A stretch of DNA of 36,782 nucleotides, from positions 1 through 36,782 of the forward strand of contig JAJZJU010000012.1 of the NCBI GenBank assembly GCA_021809895.1, in the 5' to 3' direction. The DNA comes from a bacterium. Lineage in GTDB: Bacteria > Chloroflexota > Dormibacteria > Aeolococcales > Bog-877. Shown piece after piece: positions 23,869-32,178 of this stretch. Positions within the stretch are counted from its first letter, which is position 1. Every line of letters starts with the position of its first letter. The position numbers and the translations under genes were made by a program. The notes under the pieces were generated by a model that did no database searches, had not been told where the DNA came from, and saw only the letters and a list, made by a program, of their open reading frames with translations.

Positions 23869-25020
23869 ATGGGTAGGCGGGCTGCTGGGGAATGCACTAT
23901 CTATCGGCGGCGGGATGGTCGCTGGGAGGCTGCCGTGATTCTTGGTGGCCACCGGTACCGCTTGTACGGCCAGACGAGGGAGTCTGTGAGCCGCTAGCTG
24001 GTCACGGCGCTGCGGGCTCATCAGGAGGGCCAGCTGCCCCTGGGGTCGCGCGAGACCTTCGGAAGATTCTGGAACGTGTGGTTGCCATCCATCCGATCCA
24101 ACCTTCGGCCCAGGACCTGGACGCGGTACGAGGAACTGGGCCGAATCCACCTCCTGCCCCTGCTGGGCGCAACTCGGATTGGGGATCTCAGCGTCCAGAA
24201 GGTCCAAGCGTTGCACGGTCGGATGTTGGGGATGGGGATCAGTCCATCCACCGTTCACCACGCTCATGCCGTGCTGCACCGGGCCCTCGCTGATGCGGTC
24301 CGCTGGGGCATGGTGTCCAGGAACGTGGCCGGCCTCGTCCCTCCGCCGCGCAGGGCAACTCACGAGATGCAGACCTTGACGGGTGCCCAGGCGAGGGAGC
24401 TGTGTCGCGCCGCAGCCGGCAGCCGGTTCGAGGCCCTCTACGTGCTGGCTGTGACCACCGGCATGAGGCAGGGAGAGCTACTGGCCCTGAGGTGGAGCGG
24501 AGTGGATCTGGACCGAGGTTTGGTGCAGGTGACCGGGACCATGACTAGGACCGAGGCTGGGCTCAGCATCGCTCCACCGAAGACCGCCAGATCGCGGCGC
24601 GCCGTGGCTCTGGCCGATCAGGCGATCGAAGCCCTGATCCGCCACCGGGAGCGGCAGAAGCAAGAGAAGGCGCTTCTCGACGAGGCTTGGGTTGACGAGG
24701 ACCTGGTGTTCCCGAACTCGATCGGCGGACCCATGCAGCGCGACCACCTGGTCAAGCGTGACTTCGCCCCGTTGCTTCAGCGAGCCGGCCTGCCGGCCAT
24801 TCGCTTCCACGACCTGAGACATACGGCAGCTACCCTGCTCCTGAGCGAGGGGGTGCATCCGAAGGTCGCCTCGGAGATGCTGGGACATGCCACCGTGGCG
24901 ATCACCCTCGACCGCTACTCGCACGTGACCGAGACCATGCAACGCGCAGCCGCCCAGTCCATGTCCGAACTTCTTCGGGGCACCTCTGGCGGTCCGGGCA
25001 CCTTCCCGGGCTCCCGCTGA
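23869..25020 (+). pseudogene. int: Tyrosine recombinase (phage-type integrase) broken by an amber codon
   Basis: Read from ATG 23869, the frame gives a 383-codon integrase interrupted only by TAG at 23995-23997 (codon 43). Residues 1-60 hold the AP2-like arm-binding domain (IYRRRDGRWEAAVILGG). Residues ~62-160 hold the SAM-like core-binding domain (WTRYEELGRIHLLPLLG). The catalytic domain then has all key residues: Arg200 in TGMRQGELLALRW, Lys238, His314 and Arg317 in FHDLRHTAAT, His340 in MLGHATV, and Tyr350 in LDRYSH. From GTG 24076 a 314-residue piece could still be made, lacking arm binding. Other genes here use TAG as a real stop, so recoding is unlikely. It probably once drove integration at tRNA-Cys. 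Confidence 0.88.
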
Positions 25021-25082
25021 GAGCTGGCGGGCATGGTCTCCCTATGTCTGGGACCATCATTCGGCTGGGGCCGCCGTTGTGG

Positions 25083-25580
25083 TCATGACGCCTGCGTCAC
25101 GGCCAGCGCGATGGCGGGACATCGATCTGGCGGCGGGCTACCGGACCGCGGCGTAGAGCAATTGGCGGGATTGGAAAATGAGGCCCACATCGTGGCCCTG
25201 CCAACGCCGACCGCCTTGAAATAGTAGGCACCCCCATGCTGCCCCTGAGCTTCCACTACGGTCGGAGCGGAAGAGTAGAGGTTCGACAGCCTTGCACAAG
25301 CATGAGGAAAGCACCCGATCGCAAACACAGTACCCTCCGCAAGCTTCATGGTGAAGGGTGGCGAGTACAACTGCCCAGGGCAGTCGCCCAGTCGCTCAGC
25401 AAGGCGGGATTGCGTCTGCAGCCACATGGGCGGCTGGCAACGTGAGAATGGAGGAAGGTGAGGCGCGGGGATGGCATTGGCCGGATAGGGCAGCAGGTTG
25501 GTGCTGGCCCATACCGAAAAGCCGACCCCGACAACAACCAACGCCGAGATCACGGCTATCGCCGTCTTGTGTTGGCCCAT
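25083..25580 (-). CDS. Membrane-anchored or secreted protein of unknown function
   Basis: The 165-residue protein has a short charged start, then one hydrophobic helix (about residues 7-25, TAIAVISALVVVGVGFSVWA). The extracytoplasmic part is Pro/Cys-rich. The final part (GGAYYFKAVGVGRATMWASF and IALAVT) has the alternating pattern of a small beta-sandwich. It is faintly like chagasin/I42 or Ig-like domains, but I cannot assign it. It is the first cargo gene after the integrase and runs convergent to it. Confidence 0.65.
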   Translation of the reverse strand: MGQHKTAIAVISALVVVGVGFSVWASTNLLPYPANAIPAPHLPPFSRCQPPMWLQTQSRLAERLGDCPGQLYSPPFTMKLAEGTVFAIGCFPHACARLSNLYSSAPTVVEAQGQHGGAYYFKAVGVGRATMWASFSNPANCSTPRSGSPPPDRCPAIALAVTQAS

Positions 25581-25617
25581 AGCAAGTGTCCCGTCTAGGA
25601 CCCGCTGGAGACTCGCC

Positions 25618-26079
25618 CTACCACCCTGTCAGTTCCTCAGGGAACGCCAACATCCAGTAGTGGGGAAGGGCGTCACGTAGCTGTACCCAGTGCACACTGC
25701 CGGGATCTCCGGACTGCGGAACGCCGACGAGGACGCTGGCTCCATGAATCGCCAAGCGCTCCAAGCAGACTCCACACGGGCTGAGCACCCGGATGACACC
25801 TTCAACGCTCCGATGCAGGCAGACTGATGCCATGACCGGTTGCCGGATCCTGAAGGCGTCACAATAGGGCCCGACTTCATGGCAGAGCTCAACACTGGGG
25901 TTAACGGCCTCTGGAGCGGTGCCGGTCACCACCATTCCATTGCCAAGAAGCATGGCGGCTGCTCCCTGAGCCGATGGTTCCGGGAAGCGAGACCCGATGA
26001 ATTCGCGACAAGCGGATACGACTCCCTGGAGATCTTCATCCGTGGGAGTCCACTCCGCGCCAATTTGCTTGATGTTCAC
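25618..26079 (-). CDS. Cytidine deaminase-like zinc enzyme
   Basis: The 153-residue product has the deaminase zinc motifs C-H-E in VELCHEVGPYCDAF and P-C-G-V-C in LSPCGVCLERLAIHG. These supply one cysteine ligand, the catalytic glutamate and the last two cysteines. Spacing and length fit the CDA/blasticidin-deaminase group. The substrate could be cytidine, a modified base or a nucleoside antibiotic, and the sequence does not decide. The start is uncertain: GTG 26079 fits best, and the frame is open to 26142. It lies 37 bases downstream of the secreted-protein gene's start region, on the same strand. Confidence 0.8.
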   Translation of the reverse strand: MNIKQIGAEWTPTDEDLQGVVSACREFIGSRFPEPSAQGAAAMLLGNGMVVTGTAPEAVNPSVELCHEVGPYCDAFRIRQPVMASVCLHRSVEGVIRVLSPCGVCLERLAIHGASVLVGVPQSGDPGSVHWVQLRDALPHYWMLAFPEELTGW

Positions 26080-26300
26080 ATCATTGCCATTCCAACGCAC
26101 CCTGAGGATCCTGAGACGAGGCCGAGTAGATCGTGCGCACAATAGCGGCCGAGCTTAACTGGAGTCTATTAGCTTCGAGCGCCTGGCAGCAGGGTCCTGC
26201 CAGAATAAGGCCCTTCACTAGGTGCGGTCGATTGGGTCCGATGGTCTGGTCCCTTCGTCTCGTGAATGGGTAGCTTTGTCAGCGTAGGCTTGGCGGGGGC

Positions 26301-27314
26301 GTGACCACTGCAGGGTGCGATGTGATGAGGAAACTGACCGTGGGTGACGACTCCAGTAGTCGGATTGCATGGACTGACCGGACAGACGAGGCCGCCTGGA
26401 TTGCGGCGTGCCTACTTCCCTACGACTCGCACACGGCCACCTCGGTTGTGCCTGGGGGATTCGAGAGCTACGCGCGCCTGCTTCATCCCAGTACACGCAG
26501 GGAGGGGACATCGGGCCTACCAGAGGTTCGCTGGGCCGAGGTGTCCGCATGGAGTGGAGTGCCGATGAGCAAGGATGTCCAGTTTCATCAAATCGCCTTT
26601 CCGAGGAACGAACAGCCGGCTCCGCCGCCGTGGCATGGAGAACCCGCGCGCGGCACATTGACACTTGGCGATGCCACAGCGTTGGTTGAGATCCTAAAGC
26701 GGCATACGTCTACTCCCTCGCGATGCTGGTTCGGCGTGTGGGATGGCTACGGCGGATGGGAGAACCGGGAGACCGGATGGCCACCGAGATCTGGTTGGGA
26801 GATGCCGAAGGTGGAACTCCCTGGGCGCCGCTATCGCCTCTACGAGGGGCCCATCGAGGGCGCGTTGGCGTTCTCCGAACCCAGCTTCCAGACCCCTAAC
26901 CTCTGGTGGCCCTCGGACCACAGCTGGTGTGTCGCGTCGGAGATCGACCTCAACTGGAGCTATGTGGGTGGGGCAACAGGCCTGATCCAGGATCTGCTCC
27001 ATGACCGGACCCTAGAGGCGGTACCCGTGGAAACCAACGACAGCTGCGCGTTTCACCTTGCCGCAGCCGATGCTCCGATGTTCCGCGAGGCGACCGAGAC
27101 GCTACAGCGGGATGGAACTGTCAGCGTCTCAACCACTCTAGGTGAGATCCAAGCCACCCTGACCGGCCGAGGTCCCCGGTCGACGCTGGCGATCTCGTGG
27201 AATCGAGTCTACGGAGGTGGCTCGGGACGGTCCACAACTACCTTGGATGGATCCGACGCGGACCTGATCGGTGCCTTTCTTGGGATGGCGCTTGAGAACT
27301 TACTGCGGAGCTGA
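26301..27314 (+). CDS. Conserved hypothetical protein, 337 residues
   Basis: No known domain is recognised, though the text resembles an uncharacterised protein common in actinobacteria. Visible features are VVPGGFESYARLLHP near residue 52, CWFGVWDGYGGW near 143, and FQTPNLWWPSDHSWCVASEIDLNWSYVGG near 200. The protein is rich in Trp and has no signal peptide or membrane helix. The C-terminal ~35 residues are Ser/Thr/Gly-rich and end in a short helix. The start is GTG 26301; ATG 26325 is an alternative. It stands alone in unit 2. Confidence 0.75.
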   Translation: MTTAGCDVMRKLTVGDDSSSRIAWTDRTDEAAWIAACLLPYDSHTATSVVPGGFESYARLLHPSTRREGTSGLPEVRWAEVSAWSGVPMSKDVQFHQIAFPRNEQPAPPPWHGEPARGTLTLGDATALVEILKRHTSTPSRCWFGVWDGYGGWENRETGWPPRSGWEMPKVELPGRRYRLYEGPIEGALAFSEPSFQTPNLWWPSDHSWCVASEIDLNWSYVGGATGLIQDLLHDRTLEAVPVETNDSCAFHLAAADAPMFREATETLQRDGTVSVSTTLGEIQATLTGRGPRSTLAISWNRVYGGGSGRSTTTLDGSDADLIGAFLGMALENLLRS

Positions 27315-27505
27315 CCCCGCGCTGCTGACCGTCGGCCCGGGCCCGTGGCTGGAACCGAAGTAAGTTCGCGGCGATCGGTCCCATGATCTGCTTCTGTGAT
27401 CGTAATGGCGAGACTACATGTTAACCGTGTATTTGCGCCGGAAGTGAGGTATCATCGACCGGGAACCCTGGAAGTGGGGAGTGGAGGGGACATTAATACA
27501 CGCCG

Positions 27506-28285
27506 ATGGCTACGAAGCGTTCACTTAAGGTGCTGGACCGGCTCGCGGAGGAGGGCCGTACAGCGTTTACGACTATGGAGGTGCGCTCGGCGCTCAAGCT
27601 GTCGCCTCAGGCCACCTCTAACCTGCTCAGCCGTCTCGTCGTCGAAGGTCTGGTCGATCGAGTAGCAGGAGGCCGCTTCGTTCTGCGCCCCATTGGCGCG
27701 CTCGGCACTCAAGCCGTGTGGGATGACCTGGGCTCAGCCGTTGCGGCCGCGTTCGCGGGCAATCCACACCGGATCGGCTTTCTTACAGCGCTCGACCACC
27801 ACGGGTTACTGACGCGCCCCGTCCGAACCGTCCAGGCGGCGAGCTCATACCGTCCTCGCCTCAAGACGCTCTCTGGACGGCCGCTTCGAGTCGTTCACGA
27901 GGAGACAGCGACGCTTCTGGTGGCCACCGAACGCCTTGGCCCCTCGTGGGTTGCAACCGTGGAGAGGGCGCTACTTGATGTGGCTGGGCACCCATACCTT
28001 ATGGGAGGATCTGGGCGGCTAGCGGAGGCTCTGGTGGCGGTAACGACCACGTCGGGCCTTGCGGAGCTTGCCCAACGGCTCGACGCAATTCCCGCCTACC
28101 GGCGCGTGGGGTCGATTTCGACAGCTCTCTCGCTCTCAGTTGGCCGCAATCTCCAGCCCCCGCCGTGGTACAGCCTCATTGAGCTCGACCCGCAGGAAAG
28201 CCACGTTGACGGCTGGGTCGACAAGTTGTGGGGGGTCGCATGGCCATATCCCGCTTCGGAGCTGGCAGCGGTGGCCGCCCAATGA
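27506..28285 (+). CDS. AbiEi-like antitoxin/regulator without its partner
   Basis: The 259-residue protein has an N-terminal winged helix (about residues 8-60, with SPQATSNLLSRLVVEGLVDRV). A domain like AbiEi_3 follows, with YRPRLKTLSGRPLRVVH, WVATVERALLDVAGHPYLMGG and a final LWGVAWPYPASE. In type IV AbiE systems the AbiEi antitoxin represses and counteracts a nucleotidyltransferase toxin, AbiEii, encoded just downstream. Here the next gene is on the opposite strand 49 bases away and is a lipoprotein, so no AbiEii is present. It may act alone as a regulator. Confidence 0.8.
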   Translation: MATKRSLKVLDRLAEEGRTAFTTMEVRSALKLSPQATSNLLSRLVVEGLVDRVAGGRFVLRPIGALGTQAVWDDLGSAVAAAFAGNPHRIGFLTALDHHGLLTRPVRTVQAASSYRPRLKTLSGRPLRVVHEETATLLVATERLGPSWVATVERALLDVAGHPYLMGGSGRLAEALVAVTTTSGLAELAQRLDAIPAYRRVGSISTALSLSVGRNLQPPPWYSLIELDPQESHVDGWVDKLWGVAWPYPASELAAVAAQ

Positions 28286-28333
28286 TTTCCAAGGGAGCCA
28301 TATCCCGTCCGGACGATGGCCGGAAGCTTTCGG

Positions 28334-29497
28334 CTACGCTCGACACTTCGCATTGATTGGCGTAGCCACCAACTCCTCACCCCTTGGAACCGGGCCAGCG
28401 TACGAGACGACTGGAATGTAGAAGAGGTCCGTGCTATTCGCGGCCAGCACCGTAGCCGTGGGTCCGAGCCCGAGCGCTGCGAACATCTGGCCCGTCGAGG
28501 GATTACCACAATAGTTGCGGGTGGGGCCGCCGGCGATCTGTTGCACGTAGAGAACCCCAGCCATGATCTCAGCAGATATGCCGTTGGTGGCGTCGCCAGG
28601 ATAGGGGAGAGACAGGGGCGTCGGACGTAGAGTCGATACGTCAAGGCGCTCTAAGTATCCCTGCATGCCTGTCGCAACTGCGACCCAGACGCCACCTCCG
28701 GTAACCTCACTGAGGTTGGGAGCAGTGACGCCAAGGATGCCGGGTTTTGTGGTGATAATCAGTGCCCCAGAAGTGGGATTGCGGGTCTGAATCGTGCCGA
28801 AGCCGTTCTCGGCTTCGGTGACGATCAACACGGTCCCGCGTGCATTATTAGTGGTAACCTGTGATCGGTCCGCCGTGCCAAGTGGGATCGTCTTGGCTAC
28901 CTGTCCATCTGCAGGCGAGAGTTTGTACAAAGTTCCGCCGTCGGTAACCCAAATCCACCCACCCGCGAGTGCGGCAGTGTCCTGCCCTACTCCGCGGTTC
29001 GTCAGAAATGTGGTTCCCGTCGCTTTGAGCGTCTCCGGCTGGAAGCGAAGCACCTCGCCGCGCGCGACGTGCGCTCCGGCAGGTCCTGCCGCAGCGACCC
29101 ATAGCGAGCCATTGGCGATCAGTAACTGGTCGGACGCCGCAAGACCAAAGCCGCCAAGCAGGGTCCTGGCCAGAACTTGTCCGGTAATTGGATCGATCCT
29201 CAACAGCTCGCTGTGGATCGGTGCGCCCAGAGGAGTGACCTGCTGCCATACGTAGAGGTAGTTGTCGATGAAGGCCGCGCCGGCGTCCTCCAACCCTCCC
29301 AGGAGAACGCGACCGGCGGGCTTGGGCGTCGGAGCCGGAGAGGGTTGTGCGAGGCTCTGATGAGACGGCGACGGACCGGCGGTCGGGGACCCATGTGCCG
29401 CGGGTGCCGCGCAGCCCGTCGCTGACAGGGCTAGAGCGGCGGCGGCGACCAAGGTGCCCAGGCGCAGCACGACCAGACGTCTGCCTAAGGTGCGCAC
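28334..29497 (-). CDS. Predicted lipoprotein with beta-propeller-like repeats
   Basis: The 387-residue protein has a signal peptide with a lipobox (LSATGC, Cys29) and then a Ser/Pro/Thr-rich linker to about residue 65. About six repeating strands follow, with phrases such as GSLWVAAAG, GWIWVTDGGTLYKLSP and GGVWVAVATG, the pattern of a beta-propeller. Base use is less GC-rich than in the core genes. It starts with GTG. The function is unknown; extracellular binding is likely. It is the last gene before att 3. Confidence 0.75.
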   Translation of the reverse strand: MRTLGRRLVVLRLGTLVAAAALALSATGCAAPAAHGSPTAGPSPSHQSLAQPSPAPTPKPAGRVLLGGLEDAGAAFIDNYLYVWQQVTPLGAPIHSELLRIDPITGQVLARTLLGGFGLAASDQLLIANGSLWVAAAGPAGAHVARGEVLRFQPETLKATGTTFLTNRGVGQDTAALAGGWIWVTDGGTLYKLSPADGQVAKTIPLGTADRSQVTTNNARGTVLIVTEAENGFGTIQTRNPTSGALIITTKPGILGVTAPNLSEVTGGGVWVAVATGMQGYLERLDVSTLRPTPLSLPYPGDATNGISAEIMAGVLYVQQIAGGPTRNYCGNPSTGQMFAALGLGPTATVLAANSTDLFYIPVVSYAGPVPRGEELVATPINAKCRA

Positions 29498-29640
29498 TCC
29501 TGGGCAACGTGGGGCCGGAGAGCAGAGTTACGTGGCCACTTCGCGGTCCCTGCTCCGCAGTCCGTAAGTATGAGGTTCCCCGAACCGGTCGGTGCCAGGG
29601 CCTGGTGGGCTGCCTGACGAGCCTCGCGCTCGTTCCAGGT

Positions 29641-29659
29641 CTGACGGCATCGCTGACGG
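29641..29659 (+). repeat. Right-arm paired repeat before att 3
   Basis: CTGACGG at 29641-29647 and 29653-29659 has the same 12-bp period as the pairs after att 1 and att 2, and the flanks match the att 1 copy closely. It lies 108 bases before att 3, on the inner side of unit 2. Confidence 0.55.
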
Positions 29660-29767
29660 CAACGCCGACGAACTTTGGCGGACGCCAGCGGCCGATTGAG
29701 GCTCGCGCTCCTCAGATTTGAATTCGAGACGTACGTCTACGGACGCTTACGAACAAACGTGCCCGAA

Positions 29768-29817
29768 CTGCAAAACCGCGATCCCGGGTTCGATTCCCGG
29801 AGTCGCCTCCAGCAGAT
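29768..29817 (+). repeat. att site 3 (perfect repeat of tRNA-Cys 3' end)
   Basis: It is identical over 50 bases to 20157-20206. No 5' tRNA half is present. It marks the right end of unit 2 and the left end of a third unit. Confidence 0.8.
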
Positions 29818-29870
29818 TTGAGAGCAAATCGGGCCACGTGGCGGGGTATGGGGAAGGTCATCTAGGACGT

Positions 29871-29889
29871 TTGACCCCTAAGTTGACCC
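29871..29889 (+). repeat. Paired arm-type repeat after att 3 (variant heptamer)
   Basis: TTGACCC at 29871-29877 and 29883-29889 has a 12-bp period and begins 59 bases after the CCA of att 3. The layout matches att 1 and att 2, but the last two bases are CC in place of GG. This suggests a related integrase with different arm specificity. Confidence 0.6.
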
Positions 29890-30108
29890 CAACCCGCGCG
29901 CGGCAGTGGGGACGCCTGGCCGCCTGAGCGGGGTGCCACGCGCGGATCACCACTCACTCGCCTTGTTCGGAACCTTCGTGATAGTGTCGGCCCCTGGGGC
30001 CGCGGTCCCAAGCGGCGTGGAGGGGTGTTCCACGAACCGTTGTGGCGGGTAACTCATCGGCGGGTCGTGGGCTAGCCTACGCGAGTCAGCCAGCCAGCCC
30101 ACCGCTCG

Positions 30109-31332
30109 TCACTGGCTCAGAGGCGGCGGCTGGGACAGTGGAATCCGCTCCAGCACCTGCCAGCTGACGCCCAGGTCCGCGCTGCTGGCGATCACCAGCT
30201 GGGTCCCGTCCACCACCGCGACCCACCATCGGCCGCCACCCACGGTGATCTCCCCGTCGTAGCCCGCGTCGAAGGTCGCGTTCTGCCAGTCCAAGAATGG
30301 AAACCGCCGGCATATCCATCTGCGACCGACGTTGCTCGTTTCGCAGAGGCTGGGAGCCGAGGCTTGATTAGACGGTTTCGACTCTTCGGTCGTTCCCACC
30401 AACAGCGTCCTGCCAGGTGCGACAGCGACCGCCTGGCCATCGGTGGCCCCGGCCTGGTCGACGCCACCAACTGACACCTGGCCGGTGGGCACCGGGACGT
30501 AGCCACCCCCTTCCTCCAGGGTCCAGCGGGCACCGCCGTCCACACTTCCGTAGATCTCGACGGCCGGGCTGCCACTGACAGTTCCGCCAGCGTAGGTAGC
30601 TACCAGCTGGCTGCCACTCTCTGTTGCCAGCGATGCATCCCAACCCTGGTAGAAGGGATGTTTGAACCGAAGTTGGATGTGCCAGGTCCGGCCCCCGTTC
30701 GCTGTCACGGCGATGCCGGAGGGACCGGCCAACCAGCCCAGCTTCCGGTTCACGAAGTGGACGCCTGCCACGGGCAGCGGAGTGGCGATCCGCGTCAGCC
30801 GCATGCTGGGCTCGCTGATGCTGTAGAGGCCCGCGCTGGTGACCGCGTAGGCGCTCCCGGGAGATGGCGCCTGAACGCTGCAAACGGGCAGTCCAGGGAC
30901 CAGTGACCAGGAAGCGCCTTGGTTCCTGGTCACCAGCAGCCCTGACGTGGTAGCCGCCACGGCCGTGGCGGCCGAGGTCCAGGCGAGCTGGTGGATTAGG
31001 AGGCTGTCAGATACGACGACCGTCTGCCAGGTTCGACCTCCGTTCGCTGTGCGCTGAATGGCTGCCCAAGAGATACCGGTGGCTGACTCGTGGTTGACCG
31101 CGACCACCCCCAGCTCGCCGCTGGCGACGGCGATGCTCACCTCCTGGTTCGCCGTGCCGCCGACGGAGCAGCCGGCGTCGATGGGCGAGGAGCTGGCCTT
31201 GGGAATGAGTGCAGAGCTCGACGGGGACGGGACTGCCCTGGTGGCCGGCGCGGGTGAACTCCCTGACGAGGCGCAGGCGCTCAGGATGGGGGCCAGAACG
31301 GTGAGCAAGATGAGGGGAAGGGCTCGGCGCAC
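30109..31332 (-). CDS. Predicted lipoprotein with BNR/Ycf48-like repeats
   Basis: The 407-residue protein has a signal peptide and lipobox (LSAC, Cys20) and a Ser/Pro/Ala linker to about residue 50. Repeats of the BNR/Asp-box type follow: TANGGRTWQTV, TRNQGASWSLV, TANGGRTWHIQ, SVDGGARWTLE and SADLGVSWQVL. These form a beta-propeller like those of sialidases or Ycf48. No catalytic set can be assigned. It starts with GTG and is the first gene after att 3. It mirrors the other lipoprotein gene before att 3. Confidence 0.8.
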   Translation of the reverse strand: MRRALPLILLTVLAPILSACASSGSSPAPATRAVPSPSSSALIPKASSSPIDAGCSVGGTANQEVSIAVASGELGVVAVNHESATGISWAAIQRTANGGRTWQTVVVSDSLLIHQLAWTSAATAVAATTSGLLVTRNQGASWSLVPGLPVCSVQAPSPGSAYAVTSAGLYSISEPSMRLTRIATPLPVAGVHFVNRKLGWLAGPSGIAVTANGGRTWHIQLRFKHPFYQGWDASLATESGSQLVATYAGGTVSGSPAVEIYGSVDGGARWTLEEGGGYVPVPTGQVSVGGVDQAGATDGQAVAVAPGRTLLVGTTEESKPSNQASAPSLCETSNVGRRWICRRFPFLDWQNATFDAGYDGEITVGGGRWWVAVVDGTQLVIASSADLGVSWQVLERIPLSQPPPLSQ

Positions 31333-31620
31333 TCATGGTTAACGCGCCTCGTCCCGGTGATGTTCCGGCCGAGCTGACGCTGAAGAGGCAGTATTGACGG
31401 GACCAGACGCTTGGCCCAGAACACCTGCGGTCGGGTAGCACGGCCGTGGCTTGGAGTTGGTCTGGGCCACCGGGGCGGTGCTGCGTGCGTGTGAAGGATG
31501 CTGGACCGACGTCCCGACACCAGGAATCAACGGCACCAGATTCCCGACGACTCGAGGTCTCCCTGTGCTCCGCGGACGCTTGGGACGCACCTGCCACGGT
31601 CCGATTGAGACCGGATCGTG

Positions 31621-32178
31621 ATGGCTGACGAGGTGGCGGAACTGACGGTCCGCGACCTCGGCGACGACAGGGCCGCCCGTGCCGCCCAACAGGCGGCCAC
31701 GGGGCCGCTCTGTGGGATCACCAGGCTCGGGAGATCGGTGGTCATCCACCTCGTTGGGTGCTCCCAGAGACCGGATGCCGTGGCGGTGCCGGGACAGCTG
31801 AAGGTCACCCTCTACGGCACGGTCGCCTTGCGGGTCAGAGCCGCCGTCAACCGCTTCATCCTGCTCGACAGCGACAGCACAGCCACGCTGCCGCACCCGA
31901 GCCGGGCCGTCTGGGTCCATGAGACCGTGGAGGAGTTCCAGGCGGTCGACCGCTCGGTCGATGAGAGCCAGGAGCTGCTGCTGGCGAGGTGGGGTTCCAG
32001 GCGAAGCCCACCCACCACCGCGGATGGCCGAAACAGAGTTGCGCACCCTGAACCCGAGTCAGGTGCGGGCGTTGTGCGCTGCCGCCGCCGGGGATCGGTT
32101 CGAGGCGCTCTTCGTGGTCGCGGTCACCACCGGGTTGCGCCAAGGCGAGTTGCTCGCGCTTCGCTGGCGAGATGTTAA
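31621..32178 (+). CDS. Hypothetical protein running into the integrase fragment
   Basis: From ATG 31621 to about 32020 the frame has strongly GC-rich third positions and protein-like text (VIHLVGCS, VKVTLYGTV-like strands, WVHETVEEFQAVDRSVDESQELLL), but no family is recognised. After about 32020 it continues for ~50 codons in a shadow frame of the integrase fragment. The natural 3' end was therefore probably lost when the two sequences were joined. It may be a truncated cargo gene. Confidence 0.35.
   Translation: MADEVAELTVRDLGDDRAARAAQQAATGPLCGITRLGRSVVIHLVGCSQRPDAVAVPGQLKVTLYGTVALRVRAAVNRFILLDSDSTATLPHPSRAVWVHETVEEFQAVDRSVDESQELLLARWGSRRSPPTTADGRNRVAHPEPESGAGVVRCRRRGSVRGALRGRGHHRVAPRRVARASLARC

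Larger units (their letters stand above)
20157..29817. mobile_element. Tandem integrative elements in tRNA-Cys (units 1 and 2)
   Basis: A perfect 50-base direct repeat of the tRNA-Cys 3' end bounds about 9.6 kb, and a diverged third copy lies inside at 23094-23143. The interior carries a tyrosine integrase pseudogene, toxin-antitoxin modules and cargo without homology to the core genes. Unit 1 is 20157 to about 23143, and unit 2 runs from there to 29817. A third unit begins at 29817 and its right end is not seen. Confidence 0.75.
29498..30108. other. 611-bp gap holding att 3 and its repeats
   Basis: There is no gene. It contains the right-arm repeat (29641), att 3 (29768-29817) and the next arm pair (29871). 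The remaining ~220 bases up to the lipoprotein stop show nothing recognisable. Confidence 0.5.

Noticed and set aside
23995-23997. TAG read as an amino acid
   Set aside because: rpmE, the M18 peptidase and vapB end naturally with TAG, and RF1 is present.
31339-32046. Long minus-strand frame opposite the hypothetical gene
   Set aside because: The opposite frame has the stronger third-position GC signal, and the minus-strand text lacks protein-like motifs.
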